A stretch of 42,152 nucleotides of DNA from contig NZ_FMZD01000019.1 of NCBI RefSeq assembly GCF_900101525.1, positions 1 through 42,152 on the forward strand. Reading direction: 5' to 3'. Positions 24,234 to 33,553 of this stretch are shown in pieces. The stretch is from Marinilactibacillus psychrotolerans (GTDB lineage: Bacteria > Bacillota > Bacilli > Lactobacillales > Carnobacteriaceae_A). Made by a program: the position numbers and the translations under genes. The stretch's first letter is position 1. Each line of letters opens with the position of its first letter. The notes beneath the pieces are model-generated. The model did not search any database and was not told the origin of the DNA. It saw only the letters and a list, made by a program, of their open reading frames with translations.

Positions 24234-25124
24234 TTATTCTCCTACTCCGTTAGTCCATTCTGCTACTTTATCTTCATTATCATCAACCCATGCACGAGCA
24301 GCGTCTTCAGGAGACGTACCTTCTTGGATATCTAGCATAACAGCTTCCATGTCTTCAGTAGACCATTGGAAGTTTTCTAGAATTTGGTATGCTTCTGGCA
24401 TATCTTCTTCTAGACCTTCGCGAGCAAAGGTATCAATTGTTTCAGCATCGCCGAATGAGCCTTCAGGATCTTCTAGATATTTAAGATCATAAGATTGGAA
24501 CATCCAGTGCGGAGACCATCCAGTAATAACAATATCTTCTTCGTTATCAATTGCTTGTTTTAACTGAGTTGTCATAGCACCGGAAGAAGAAGTTTGCACA
24601 TTCCAATCTGCTAGATTGTCATAGTCTTCAAGTGATTGCTCTGCGGCAGCAACAACTCCTGCACCAGCTTCAATACCAGTGATAGTTTGGTCAGCTTCAT
24701 CATTTAAATCAGCAATAGAGTTCGCGTCCATATATTCAGGTACTACTAAACCAATTTTAGCCCCTTCAAGGTTAGTGCCTAAATGATCCATGCTATCGCC
24801 ATACTCTTCAAATTGTGGGCCGTGTGTTCCAGGTAACCATGCAGCTACCATTGCATCAGCATCTCCATTAGCTACAGCTTCCCACATAATAGCATTGTCT
24901 AATTGAGTTGTTTTAGCATCAAAACCATAATCTTCTAGCACAGTAGCAATAACATTGGTAGAGGCAATCTCAGTATCCCAAGCTACATAAGCTAAATTAA
25001 CTTCTCCAGATACATCATTGCTGTCAGCAGAATCACCTGAGTCTGCGTCATTGCTACAAGCTGCTAAGAATAATGCAGAAGCAGAAGCAACGGTTAGTCC
25101 TAATTTTTTCCATGTTAATGTCAA
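24234..25124 (-). CDS. opuAC: glycine betaine-binding lipoprotein of OpuA
   Basis: A 296-aa solute-binding lipoprotein with a signal peptide ending in the lipobox LAAC (Cys23), then an acidic Ser/Asp-rich linker. The mature domain is of the OpuAC type, with tryptophans expected to form the aromatic cage around the quaternary ammonium in VAWDTEIAS, AAWLPGTHG and GWSPHWMF. The start is TTG, with aaggagag 7 bases upstream and no better ATG. It is the last gene of opuAA-AB-AC. Unlike lactococcal OpuABC, the binding protein is a separate polypeptide, as in Bacillus. Confidence 0.94.
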   Translation of the reverse strand: MTLTWKKLGLTVASASALFLAACSNDADSGDSADSNDVSGEVNLAYVAWDTEIASTNVIATVLEDYGFDAKTTQLDNAIMWEAVANGDADAMVAAWLPGTHGPQFEEYGDSMDHLGTNLEGAKIGLVVPEYMDANSIADLNDEADQTITGIEAGAGVVAAAEQSLEDYDNLADWNVQTSSSGAMTTQLKQAIDNEEDIVITGWSPHWMFQSYDLKYLEDPEGSFGDAETIDTFAREGLEEDMPEAYQILENFQWSTEDMEAVMLDIQEGTSPEDAARAWVDDNEDKVAEWTNGVGE

Positions 25125-25149
25125 AATAAATCTCTCCTTTAGTTTTTAT

Positions 25150-25169
25150 CATCTTTGAGTACAAAGATG
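25150..25169 (-). other. intercistronic hairpin between opuAB and opuAC
   Basis: catctttg-tact-caaagatg on the minus strand, an 8-bp stem with a 4-base loop, 25 bases before the opuAC start. There is no T run on that strand. It may stabilise or process the mRNA to raise binding-protein output relative to the permease. Confidence 0.45.
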
Positions 25170-25239
25170 TTTTTTCATAAGTTAAGTGATATAAAAAGAG
25201 TTTAACGAGTAAGTTATATTCCTCACTCAATGGTGATCA

Positions 25240-26088
25240 TTATTTTTTGTTAAAGCCTTGCATGATTCTATCTAAGATAATTGCTAGGACAACTAAAGCT
25301 AGCCCAGCTACAAATCCAGGTCCAACTTGAGCACGTTGTAAGGCGTTGATTACACGTTCACCGAGTCCTGGAGCACCGATCATTGAAGCAATAACGACCA
25401 TTGATAATGCTAATAAGACAGTTTGGTTAATCCCAGCCATCATAGTTGCTTTTGCTAGAGGCAATTCAACTTTAAATAGACGCTGTGAGCCTGTACTACC
25501 GAATGATTCAGCTGCTTCTACCATTTCCTCCGAAACTTGACGAATACCTAAGTTAGTAAATCGTACAGTTGGTGGTAGAGCGAAGATTACCGCTGAGAAA
25601 ACACCAGGTACCATACCGATTCCGAAAAATGCTACAGCAGGAATCAGATAAACAAAAGCAGGCATTGTCTGCATGAAGTCTAAAACTGGTGTCAAAATGG
25701 CATTTGCAGTTTGACTTTTTGCCATTAGAATTCCAGCGGGTACACCGATGATAATGGAAATTAAACTTGCGACTATAACTAATGTGAATGTATACATTAA
25801 TGGTTCCCATAAGCCTTGGTTTTGGATATAAATCAATCCAAGTAGGGTGAAAAGAGGCAATCCAAGTTTTTTCTTAGTTGCAAAGAAAGCTAAAGCAACC
25901 ATTATAAGAATAAATACGATAGGTGGAACTAAAAGTAACAGGTCGGTTACGGTATCCATAACTAAAGTTCCGCCATCTTGGATTGCATCAAATAACCAAG
26001 CTAAATTAGCTGTTAACCAGTCAATTAAATTGGAAATCCACTCAGAAACAGGTAGGCGAGGAATAAAATCTAAAATACTATTCTCCAT
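25240..26088 (-). CDS. opuAB: glycine betaine ABC transporter permease OpuAB
   Basis: A 282-aa inner-membrane permease with about seven hydrophobic segments and the EAA-type loop [23 protein letters not shown], which contacts the ATPase. The domain [12 protein letters not shown] to [24 protein letters not shown] matches the proline/glycine betaine family. A TTG at 26091 sits directly before ATG 26088; both lie after ggaggtaa, and the ATG is slightly better spaced. The gene overlaps the end of opuAA by 11 bases, so the two are coupled. Confidence 0.94.
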   Translation of the reverse strand: MENSILDFIPRLPVSEWISNLIDWLTANLAWLFDAIQDGGTLVMDTVTDLLLLVPPIVFILIMVALAFFATKKKLGLPLFTLLGLIYIQNQGLWEPLMYTFTLVIVASLISIIIGVPAGILMAKSQTANAILTPVLDFMQTMPAFVYLIPAVAFFGIGMVPGVFSAVIFALPPTVRFTNLGIRQVSEEMVEAAESFGSTGSQRLFKVELPLAKATMMAGINQTVLLALSMVVIASMIGAPGLGERVINALQRAQVGPGFVAGLALVVLAIILDRIMQGFNKK

Positions 26089-27286
26089 CAATTGTTACCT
26101 CCTCTCGTTCTTTTGCAAGAGCACCAATCACTAATCCACGAACAACGATTCCTAAAAGTTTATCGTTGTCATCGACCACAGCTACAGGTGTCTGTGCTTC
26201 ATAAATTACGTCATATAATTCATGAATTAAAGTTTCTTTTGAAACTTTAGGGATATCTGTACGGATAATGGATTCCAAAGAAGTAATATTTTCTTTAACT
26301 AAGCGTGCAGCATCATCAGCTACCACATAGCCCAATAGTTTTTGGTTTTCTCCGACAACTAATAAGCTCGATAAGCTTTCTGTTCTCATACGATTCAATG
26401 CAACTCTTGGACCGCTTTGACCTAGTCGTACAGTTTGTGGACGAGCCATAATGTTTTCTGCAGTCAGTACTTTAGAGCGATCAACATCTTCTACAAAACG
26501 TTCTACGTAATCATTTGCAGGATTCGTTAATATCTCTTCACCAGTACCAACTTGAACAACTTCTCCATCTTTCATAATGGCAATACGGTCACCGATTCTA
26601 AGTGATTCGTTTAGATCATGAGTGATGAATATAATTGTTTTATGCATTTTTTCTTGCATTTCAAGTAATTCATCTTGCATATCTCTACGGATCAAAGGAT
26701 CCAGTGCTGAGAAGGCTTCATCCATTAATAGGATTTCTGGATCATTAGCAAGGGCACGAGCTAAACCAACTCGTTGTTGCATACCTCCAGATAGCTGATT
26801 AGGGTGCTGGTCTTTATATGGAAGAAGTCCAGCATTATCCAGTGCTTGTTCTGCTTTTTTCTGACGTTCTTCTTTATCAATACCTTGAACTTCCAAACCG
26901 TATTCAGTATTTTCTAATATAGTACGATGAGGGAAAAGTCCAAAGTTCTGGAAGACCATCGAAACCTTTTCTCGACGAACTTTACGTAGTTCGTTTTTCT
27001 CCATCTTGGAAATATCATCACCATCAATTAATATATTTCCTTCTGTAGGTTCGATTAACCTATTCAACATACGAACTAATGTCGATTTACCACTACCAGA
27101 TAATCCCATGATGACAAATATTTCACCTTCTTGGACTTCGAAACTTGCCTGATTCACTCCGACAGTTGCTCCGGTTTTTTGTAAAATTTCATCTTTTTGT
27201 TTTCCTTGATGAACTAGCTCCAAAGCTTGTTGTTCTTTCTTACCGAAAATTTTAACTAAGTTTTGTACTTCTACTTTTGTAGTCAA
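26078..27286 (-). CDS. opuAA: glycine betaine ABC transporter ATPase OpuAA with CBS domains
   Basis: A 402-aa ATPase with Walker [10 protein letters not shown] (about 60-68), signature [15 protein letters not shown] and Walker [14 protein letters not shown]. Two CBS motifs follow at about 280-400 ([26 protein letters not shown]). In characterised OpuA systems these sense ionic strength and bind cyclic di-AMP. The start is TTG with aaggagg upstream; no in-frame ATG lies near. It is the first gene of the opuA operon, which faces away from ehuB across a 750-bp region. The complex imports glycine betaine under osmotic stress. Confidence 0.95.
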   Translation of the reverse strand: MTTKVEVQNLVKIFGKKEQQALELVHQGKQKDEILQKTGATVGVNQASFEVQEGEIFVIMGLSGSGKSTLVRMLNRLIEPTEGNILIDGDDISKMEKNELRKVRREKVSMVFQNFGLFPHRTILENTEYGLEVQGIDKEERQKKAEQALDNAGLLPYKDQHPNQLSGGMQQRVGLARALANDPEILLMDEAFSALDPLIRRDMQDELLEMQEKMHKTIIFITHDLNESLRIGDRIAIMKDGEVVQVGTGEEILTNPANDYVERFVEDVDRSKVLTAENIMARPQTVRLGQSGPRVALNRMRTESLSSLLVVGENQKLLGYVVADDAARLVKENITSLESIIRTDIPKVSKETLIHELYDVIYEAQTPVAVVDDNDKLLGIVVRGLVIGALAKEREEVTIDGE

Positions 27287-28034
27287 GAAATCATTACCTC
27301 CTTAATAATATTGTTCTTACTATATATAATGAATTGAGTCTTTGCTTGTTGCTTGTAACAAAAGGCTTTGTTTACATAACGTCATTTATTGCGGCTTTTT
27401 TTGCACAATTACAATCGTAACAAACCAAAAGGTAACTGTAAAACGATTTGCCCCTATTATAAATTAAAGCGCGGAATGTTAACGGTTCAATAAGCTGATT
27501 TGAAGCTATTCTAAGAATTAGATTAGAAAAATACTAATGTTACTTAGAGTGTAATCATATTGTAACGCAAGTTAGTGATAAAATCACGTGATATTGTTTG
27601 GCGGATATAAAGTGTGTATCAATAATAGAAGAAATTGAATATCGAAGGTTGTTGGCTGAAGGAGAGGCTTTTTAAATGATTTGGTTTTAATATTAACTAT
27701 TTTAAAAAAGGAAAAACGTCATAGTAAGAATATTCTCGTTTGTCAACAATGTTAAAATTATTACATAATAAACACGGGTTATATTACGGAAAATAATATC
27801 CTATTTAAACAATAAAATTTAAAAAGGATTGAATTATATAAAATAACTGATCGATAAAGACAGATTATTTGACGATAATAAAAATTCTTTGATAAGGTTA
27901 AAACGCCCATATTGCTAATTACACAAATGTAGTGTAAATATTGTTCACTAAAAATATATAAATTAATATAGCCAAATATGAAGGATTCTCTGTTTTGAAT
28001 GCTTCAGGTCTTAAATATATTAGGAGGAACTGAG
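27287..28034. promoter_or_regulatory. divergent control region between opuA and ehu operons
   Basis: No gene is supported in these 748 A+T-rich bases. Toward ehuB, TTGTTC (27941-27946) and TAATAT (27964-27969) are 17 bp apart, with the inverted repeat ttacac-N7-gtgtaa at 27919-27937 just upstream. Toward opuA, TATAAT lies at 27456-27461 on the minus strand, with a weak TTAACA 15 bp upstream. Mid-region, gtgataaaatcac and atcacgtgat are overlapping palindromes at 27575-27592, which could be operators. The regulator is not encoded nearby. Confidence 0.45.
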
Positions 28035-28916
28035 ATGATAAAAGTACTAAAAAGAAGCTTCTTTCTTTTTCTAATGGGTGGAACACTTTTTTTACAAGGG
28101 TGTAGTTTTTTTACTAATGATCAAAGTAAGACCACATTAGAACGAGTGCAAGAGAAGGGAGCTGTAACGGTAGGTTTTGCAAATGAACAACCATACGCCT
28201 ATCAAAATGCAGAGGGTAAATTAACTGGTTCATCAGTTGAGATAGCAAAAAGAATCTTAGAAAATTTAGGCATTACAGAGGTAAATGGTGTACTGACTGA
28301 ATTCGCTTCTCTTATACCCGGCCTTCAAGCAGAAAGGTTTGATTTAGTAACAGCAGGAATGTTTATTACACCTGATAGGGCTTCGGCGGATTACGTGGAG
28401 TTTGCCAATCCTGAATATACGATTGGAGAAGCAATTGCTGTTGAACAAGGAAATCCTTTAAAGCTTTTTTCTTATGAAGATATTGCAGCAAATGAACAGG
28501 CAGTTATTGCTGTGCCTTCTGGTACGGTAGAATACGACTATTTGCTTGAAGTGGGCGTACCTGAGAACAGAGTTACAACGGTACCCGATATGCCTTCAGC
28601 GTTAGCAGCCTTACAAGCAGGTCGAGTAGATGCAATAACGGCAACGGGTCCTTCCTTGCAGTCCATACTGGATACTGCTCAAGACGAAGGGATAGAACGC
28701 GTAGAAGATTTCAAACAACCGGTAATTGATGGGGAAGAAGCTATTAATTATGGCGCTACAGTTTTCCGGGAATCTGATCAGGAGTTTATTACAGCATTTA
28801 ATGAAGAATTAGAAAAGTTAAAAGAATCTGGTGAGTTGCTGGAAATCATTCAAGAATTTGGGTTTACAGAACAAGATTTACCGGGAGATGCTACAGTTGA
28901 AGATGCAATTAGATGA
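28035..28916 (+). CDS. ehuB: ectoine/hydroxyectoine-type binding lipoprotein EhuB
   Basis: A 293-aa solute-binding lipoprotein with lipobox LQGC (Cys23). The sequence after the signal follows the EhuB pattern: VTVGFANEQPYAY, GVLTEFASLIPGLQAERFD, TAGMFITPDRA, GEAIAVEQGNP, SALAALQAGRVDA and a closing FGFTEQDLPG. EhuB binds ectoine and 5-hydroxyectoine outside the membrane. ATG 28035 follows aggagg (28023-28028); the upstream frame from 27999 is not used. It is the first of ehuBCDA. A polar amino-acid binding protein is the alternative, but the motif order favours Ehu. Confidence 0.85.
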   Translation: MIKVLKRSFFLFLMGGTLFLQGCSFFTNDQSKTTLERVQEKGAVTVGFANEQPYAYQNAEGKLTGSSVEIAKRILENLGITEVNGVLTEFASLIPGLQAERFDLVTAGMFITPDRASADYVEFANPEYTIGEAIAVEQGNPLKLFSYEDIAANEQAVIAVPSGTVEYDYLLEVGVPENRVTTVPDMPSALAALQAGRVDAITATGPSLQSILDTAQDEGIERVEDFKQPVIDGEEAINYGATVFRESDQEFITAFNEELEKLKESGELLEIIQEFGFTEQDLPGDATVEDAIR

Positions 28917-28974
28917 AGAATCTATAAAAATATAGAACTATACTGAATATTAATTGAAAGGAAGTGGCACTAAA

Positions 28975-29622
28975 ATGAGTTTTTGGGAAGTGATAACTTC
29001 TATACTAGGTCAAGGATTGTGGATTACCTTATTAACTACTTTTCTATCAGCAATTCTAGCATTAGTTATTGGTTTTGCTGGAGGCTTAATGAGGCTTTCC
29101 CGCAATAAATTCGTTCGGTTTATTGTTGGAGTATATGTGGAAGTGTTTCGTGGAACATCACTATTAGTACAATTATTCTGGATCTATTACGTATTGCCCA
29201 TGTTTGGAATCACATTATCTGCTATAACAGCAGCTGTTTTAGCGATTGGGTTAAATTATGGAGCGTATACTTCAGAAGTTGTGAGAAGTGGGATTCAGTC
29301 AGTGGATGAAGGGCAGATAGAAGCGTCAATTGCTTTAAATATGACGAAAATACAGCGCATGCGCAGAGTGATTTTACCACAAGCCTTCATACTGATGCTG
29401 CCAAATCTCGGGAACCAATTGATTGAATTATTTAAAAGTACCTCATTAGTAGCTTTAATTACTTTAACAGATTTAACGTATCAAGCGGATGTGTTGAACG
29501 CTACAACATTACAGACAACACAGATCTATACTGCTTTATTAATAATATATTTTGTGATTGCATGGCCGATGACGAAAGGGATTCAAATATTGGAACGAAA
29601 ACTTACAGAAGGGAGGATGTAG
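28975..29622 (+). CDS. ehuC: ectoine/hydroxyectoine ABC permease EhuC
   Basis: A 215-aa HisM-type permease with about five membrane segments and the family loop EASIALNMTKIQRMRRVILPQA that docks with the ATPase. VEVFRGTSLLVQLFWIYYVLP is the conserved HisMQ N-terminal block. ATG 28975 is preferred over the upstream TTG 28954, because aaaggaag at 28957-28964 lies at a reasonable distance from it. It pairs with EhuD as a heterodimeric channel; the next gene follows directly after its stop. Confidence 0.88.
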   Translation: MSFWEVITSILGQGLWITLLTTFLSAILALVIGFAGGLMRLSRNKFVRFIVGVYVEVFRGTSLLVQLFWIYYVLPMFGITLSAITAAVLAIGLNYGAYTSEVVRSGIQSVDEGQIEASIALNMTKIQRMRRVILPQAFILMLPNLGNQLIELFKSTSLVALITLTDLTYQADVLNATTLQTTQIYTALLIIYFVIAWPMTKGIQILERKLTEGRM

Positions 29623-30282
29623 ATGAAGATTTGGAATTGGAATTATGCATTTGACATACTACCAGAGATTATCTCGGCACTTTGGGTAACGATCACAGCG
29701 ACAGTAGTAGGTTTTGGATTAGCGCTTATACTTGGACTCTTATGGACAATTTTAATCCGTTCTGACTCTAAAATAGTTTCGTCTATTGCTGGAGGAATCG
29801 TGACTTTTGTACGAAATACACCCATATTAGTGCAACTGTTCTTTATTTTTTATGTCTTTCCAGAGTTTGGCATTTCTCTAGAACCTTTTGTGGCTGGTGT
29901 GCTTGGGTTAGGGTTGCATTATAGTACCTACCTCTCAGAAGTTTTTCGCAGCGGAATAGAATCGGTTGATCCAGGACAATGGGAAGTTGCAACTGCTTTA
30001 AATTTTACTAAAAGAAAAACTTGGACTAGAATTATTCTCCCTCAAGCGTTTCCGCCTGTTCTGCCTGTAATAGGCAATTACTTTATTACAATGTTTAAAG
30101 AAACCCCTCTACTCTCTGCAATTACTTTGGTAGAAATTCTGCAAACAGCTAAAAATATTGGAGCAGGAACATTTAGATATACGGAGCCGTTCACTATAGT
30201 AGGGGTATTATTCTTAGTTCTGAGTTATCCGGCATCATTATTATTACGGAATCTAGAAAATAAAATTTCTGAAAAATATTAA
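29623..30282 (+). CDS. ehuD: ectoine/hydroxyectoine ABC permease EhuD
   Basis: A 219-aa permease of the same family as EhuC, with TFVRNTPILVQLFFIFYVFP, the loop EVATALNFTKRKTWTRIILPQAF, and a C-terminal membrane helix. The ATG directly abuts the TAG of ehuC, with ggagg inside the ehuC end. Two distinct permeases between a binding protein and an ATPase match the ehuBCDA order of characterised systems. Confidence 0.88.
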   Translation: MKIWNWNYAFDILPEIISALWVTITATVVGFGLALILGLLWTILIRSDSKIVSSIAGGIVTFVRNTPILVQLFFIFYVFPEFGISLEPFVAGVLGLGLHYSTYLSEVFRSGIESVDPGQWEVATALNFTKRKTWTRIILPQAFPPVLPVIGNYFITMFKETPLLSAITLVEILQTAKNIGAGTFRYTEPFTIVGVLFLVLSYPASLLLRNLENKISEKY

Positions 30283-30312
30283 TAACCAAGTTTCTTACAA
30301 AGAAAGGATGAA

Positions 30313-31101
30313 ATGATGACAGAGCCAATTGTGAAATACAATAAAGTTACCAAGTATTTTGATGATTTACAGGTACTAGATAAAATCGATTTTGAAATCC
30401 AGCAAGGGGAAAAAGTTGCTCTGATTGGACCAAGTGGGTCAGGGAAAACGACCTTTGCTAGATTATTGATGACTTTGGAAGAAATTACAGACGGGACCAT
30501 TGAAGTAGAAGGAGAGTATTTGTGGCATGAAAAAAATGAAAAGGGAGAGCTAAGCCCGGCGAGTACAGAACACTTGCGAAAAGTTCGTTCAAATGTGGGG
30601 ATGGTTTTCCAGCATTTCCATCTTTTCCCTCATATGACGGTCTTAGAAAATATAATCGAAGCACCTATAACGGTAAAAGGGAAAAAGAAAAAAGAGGCGA
30701 CTAAACAAGGAAAAGAAATATTAGATAAAGTTGGATTATTGGATAAAGCAGATGTGTACCCAGCCCAACTTTCTGGTGGACAAAAACAAAGAGTGGCTAT
30801 CGCTCGTGCCCTCGTTATGGAACCAAAAGTACTGATATTTGATGAGCCGACTTCAGCACTAGATCCTGAACTAGTGGGAGAAGTGCTCGAAGTTATTAAA
30901 GACATAGCCGATCAAGGCGAAACATCTATGCTGCTGATTACTCATGAGATGGACTTTGCAAAAGAAGTTGCAGACCGCATAGCATTTTTTGATGACGGGA
31001 AAATAGTAGAAGATGGCGCACCTTCTGAGATTCTATATAACCCGAAATCAACGAGATTGAAAGAATTTTTAGAGCGATTCATGAATACTCAAACCCCTTA
31101 A
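30313..31101 (+). CDS. ehuA: ectoine/hydroxyectoine ABC ATPase EhuA
   Basis: A 262-aa polar-amino-acid-type ATPase: Walker A GPSGSGKTTF, Q-loop MVFQHFHLFPHMTVLENI, signature LSGGQKQRVAIARAL, Walker B VLIFDEPTSALDPE, switch His in LLITHEMDFAKEVA. Two adjacent ATG codons (30313 and 30316) are possible, following aaagga. It sits about 30 bases after ehuD and ends the operon before a terminator. It powers the EhuCD channel. Confidence 0.9.
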   Translation: MMTEPIVKYNKVTKYFDDLQVLDKIDFEIQQGEKVALIGPSGSGKTTFARLLMTLEEITDGTIEVEGEYLWHEKNEKGELSPASTEHLRKVRSNVGMVFQHFHLFPHMTVLENIIEAPITVKGKKKKEATKQGKEILDKVGLLDKADVYPAQLSGGQKQRVAIARALVMEPKVLIFDEPTSALDPELVGEVLEVIKDIADQGETSMLLITHEMDFAKEVADRIAFFDDGKIVEDGAPSEILYNPKSTRLKEFLERFMNTQTP

Positions 31102-31141
31102 CCATATTTATCCAGAAGAGTAAAAGAATAGACTAGTTTTT

Positions 31142-31191
31142 AAACCCAATATCCGTTTGTTTTGTTATGGACAGACGAATATTGGGTTTTT
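31142..31191 (+). terminator. terminator of the ehu operon
   Basis: aaacccaatat pairs with atattgggttt, with extra pairs inside the loop (cgt/acg, tgt/aca), followed by a T run. About 40 bases past the ehuA stop. Confidence 0.85.
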
Positions 31192-31322
31192 CTTAACTTA
31201 AGTTCTTTAGCAGGTTTTGCTATTTCGTTTTTATTTTCAGAAAATAAGTCTTTAATTTCTGCATTGACAAAATAATCTTAGTGTTAAACAATAAAGAGAA
31301 ATGTTTGAAAAGAGGGGATAAT

Positions 31323-31847
31323 ATGCAAAATCAGAAATATATAATAAGAACACATCAATTGGGAGATATGGGCTGGATTACTTATAGACATGCTCTAACA
31401 GTGGCTAAGGAATTTGATTGGGGAGAAGCTTTTGAAGCAGTTGTGGGGGACGTTACAGCTCAGTTTATCAAAACATACGATCCAAAAAATGAACGGTGTT
31501 TTATTGCAGAAAAAAATGGAGAAATGATTGGATGTGTTTTTTTAGTAAATGCTGGCGAGGGGGCTGCAAAACTGAGATTGCTATTTGTTGAGCCTCAAGC
31601 TCGCGGTATGGGATTGGCAACTAGGTTAGTAGAGGAAGCAGTGGACTTTGCCCGAGATGCAGGCTATGAAAAAATTTTGCTATGGACGATGAAAATTCTA
31701 GATTCTGCAAGGCATATCTATAAAAAAGTAGGGTTTAAGGTTATCGATGAAGAAAGAAACCAAGAGTTTGGAGAAAAACTAGTTTCTGAAACATGGCTGT
31801 TGAGTATTGATGATAATGAAGAAACTAGTCCGCCGGTGAAGAGCTGA
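31323..31847 (+). CDS. GNAT-family N-acetyltransferase (MarR-GNAT type)
   Basis: A 174-aa acetyltransferase. The acetyl-CoA loop is FVEPQARGMGLATRLVEE, and GDMGWITYRHALTVAKEFDW at the N-terminus plus LWTMKILDSARHIYKKVGF near the end match the GNAT half of bacterial MarR-GNAT fusion proteins. Here the MarR half is absent and no MarR gene is adjacent. The frame opens at 31281, but ATG 31323 with agagggg upstream gives the family N-terminus. It appears monocistronic. The substrate is unknown. Confidence 0.82.
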   Translation: MQNQKYIIRTHQLGDMGWITYRHALTVAKEFDWGEAFEAVVGDVTAQFIKTYDPKNERCFIAEKNGEMIGCVFLVNAGEGAAKLRLLFVEPQARGMGLATRLVEEAVDFARDAGYEKILLWTMKILDSARHIYKKVGFKVIDEERNQEFGEKLVSETWLLSIDDNEETSPPVKS

Positions 31848-31942
31848 ATGGACTAAGTTAAATTAAAACCTATAGCTGGAAATAATGCTTTATAAAAAGC
31901 CCCCCTAGGTGGAACGTTTTTTGTAGTAAAATACAGTATAAA

Positions 31943-32050
31943 ATGCTGGAATCTATTGTTGGAAATATAAGATTTAGCAGACCGCCGTACGGGAGAAAAG
32001 CTAAAGGATAAGTTTATTTATTGCACCTGCTTTTGAGTAGGTGCTTTTTT
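31943..32050 (+). ncRNA. candidate structured RNA ending in a terminator
   Basis: Between the GNAT gene and the DUF1659 gene. A hairpin aatct/agatt (31949-31973) is followed by tttagc/gctaaa (31973-31978 with 32000-32005) enclosing a purine-rich internal loop around ccg/cgg, then a strong terminator, gcacctgc/gtaggtgc with T6 (32023-32050). A TATAAA -10 candidate lies at 31937-31942, without a good -35. It could be a small RNA, the 3' end of the GNAT transcript, or a terminator-controlled leader for the genes at 32169-32667. I do not recognise a known family. The rest of 31848-32168 holds no gene. Confidence 0.4.
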
Positions 32051-32168
32051 GTGCTATATGAAATTTTGGTAACACTTTTTATAATTTATTCGTTATTAAG
32101 AGTGTAAGGCGTGATCACAACTTACAAAATTCATTTTAATAAGCAGAAAAAAATAGGAGGAATATTCT

Positions 32169-32372
32169 ATGCATAAAGAATGGAAAGAAAGTAAAATCGG
32201 AATTTATTTTGAAGATGCAGAAAATGAAAAATCGGTCCGTCGCAGTTTTAATGGGGTAATTCAATCCCCAACTGATGAGCAAGTCACTCAGTTTACTGAA
32301 GCAATTGATGCAGTAAGTGATTTGCCTTCTTCTCATACAATATTAGTCGAAGAGTATCGTTATAATGACTAA
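32169..32372 (+). CDS. DUF1659-like small protein (67 aa)
   Basis: A small acidic protein whose pattern, a strand-like N-terminus, then SFNGVIQSPTDEQVTQFTEAIDAVSDL, resembles DUF1659 (function unknown). The ATG follows aggagg at 32155-32160 with good spacing. It is followed after about 70 bases by a DUF2922-like gene; the two families commonly occur side by side in Firmicutes, which supports both assignments. Confidence 0.7.
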   Translation: MHKEWKESKIGIYFEDAENEKSVRRSFNGVIQSPTDEQVTQFTEAIDAVSDLPSSHTILVEEYRYND

Positions 32373-32442
32373 GTAATTTTATAGAACAAAGAGAATATTA
32401 TAATTACCCCTTATATCAAAAATCTAAATGGAGGAATTAGTT

Positions 32443-32667
32443 ATGACAACTAAACTAGAATTGCGTTTTAAAACATCAGAAGGAAAGAGCAAAATGATTG
32501 GAGTGAGTCAGCCTATATTGAATCTGGACTCAGCAGTTGTAGAGGCAGCTATGAAAACAATTGTAGATCAGAATATGTTTAAAAAAGAAGATGTGAACTT
32601 GCTTGAATCAATTAAGGGAGCACGTTATGTAACTAGAACAGTAGATGATCTTTTCGAAATAGAATAA
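32443..32667 (+). CDS. DUF2922-like small protein (74 aa)
   Basis: Features typical of DUF2922 are LELRFKTSEGKSKMIGVSQP, LDSAVVEAAMKTIVDQNMF and the C-terminal SIKGARYVTRTVDDLFEIE. Function unknown. The upstream ATG at 32428 overlaps the ribosome site; ATG 32443, with ggagg at 32430-32434, is the real start. A terminator follows. It probably forms a transcription unit with the DUF1659-like gene. Confidence 0.78.
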   Translation: MTTKLELRFKTSEGKSKMIGVSQPILNLDSAVVEAAMKTIVDQNMFKKEDVNLLESIKGARYVTRTVDDLFEIE

Positions 32668-32678
32668 ATAAAGTTAAG

Positions 32679-32712
32679 AAGAGAAGGGCAGAATCTAGAG
32701 CTCTTCTCTTTT
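32679..32712 (+). terminator. terminator after the DUF2922 gene
   Basis: aagagaag pairs with cttctctt around a 16-base loop that can pair further, followed by a short T run, shortly after the stop at 32667. Confidence 0.75.
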
Positions 32713-32767
32713 GTTTACGTTTTGGTATAATAAAATCAATTCAGTCTAATGAAAGGAGAGGGTAGAT

Positions 32768-33553
32768 TTGAAAAAAATGTTGATCAATTTAGTTAAAAGC
32801 TACCAAAAGGTTATCTCTCCTCTATTTGCGCCAAGTTGTCGATATTATCCGACTTGTTCAAATTACACAGTACAAGCTATAGAGATACACGGGGCATTGA
32901 AAGGAAGCTTAATGGCAGGGGCACGTATTTTAAGATGCAACCCATTTGTGGAGGGCGGAGTTGATAAAGTTCCAGATCATTTTATGCTGAAGCGTAATCC
33001 TGCTACAAAAGACTTTGTTTATCTTGGAGATGGGGTTATAGTTAATCCTAATGATCCGAAGTATTTAAAAAAAGAAATAGAATTAATTTTAAATCAGTAT
33101 GAGAAAGAACTTAAGATTGTAGACGCCCCGATAATTAATGCTTTTGATCAATTAAAATTAATGGTCGATGTGGAAGAACAGTCAGTTGCTCAATTGAGTG
33201 ATCAGTATGTTGAAATGAATAAAAAAAAGCTCCTTAGTGAAGGATATTATCCTGATTCAGCTGAACTCGAATCAAGCGTTTCGTTACGACTTTTTAAAGT
33301 AATTAAAAATCAGAAAAGTCATTCATATTTTAAACATATCCATCCAAGTTTGATTGATAAAGAAGTTAAAAGTGGAGACTCCGTCTTTTGTTTAATAGAT
33401 GAGGATATAGGAATCTTAGATTCTAATAGTCCGGAATTACAAAAAGAATTCATTCTGAAAAGAGGAGTAACGGAATCAGATCTTAAGGAAAAAACTGGCC
33501 GATTAGTCGATTACTTACTAGTTCTTAAACAGAAAGATTACGACGGTCACTAG
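32768..33553 (+). CDS. yidD: YidD-like membrane insertion factor with a long unknown C-terminal extension
   Basis: Residues 1 to about 72 are a complete YidD domain: [40 protein letters not shown] and GGVDKVP. YidD assists YidC-mediated insertion of membrane proteins and is normally 70-100 aa. Here the protein continues to 261 aa. The extension (about 80-261) is charged, lacks obvious membrane segments or known motifs, and I do not recognise it. The start is TTG, supported by aaggagag upstream; the in-frame ATG three codons later is too far from it. No frameshift or stop interrupts the fusion. It looks monocistronic. Confidence 0.8.
   Translation: MKKMLINLVKSYQKVISPLFAPSCRYYPTCSNYTVQAIEIHGALKGSLMAGARILRCNPFVEGGVDKVPDHFMLKRNPATKDFVYLGDGVIVNPNDPKYLKKEIELILNQYEKELKIVDAPIINAFDQLKLMVDVEEQSVAQLSDQYVEMNKKKLLSEGYYPDSAELESSVSLRLFKVIKNQKSHSYFKHIHPSLIDKEVKSGDSVFCLIDEDIGILDSNSPELQKEFILKRGVTESDLKEKTGRLVDYLLVLKQKDYDGH

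Noticed and set aside
31981-31995. acgg in a hairpin as a guanidine-II (mini-ykkC) riboswitch
   Set aside because: Only one such hairpin is present, and the downstream genes are not guanidine exporters.
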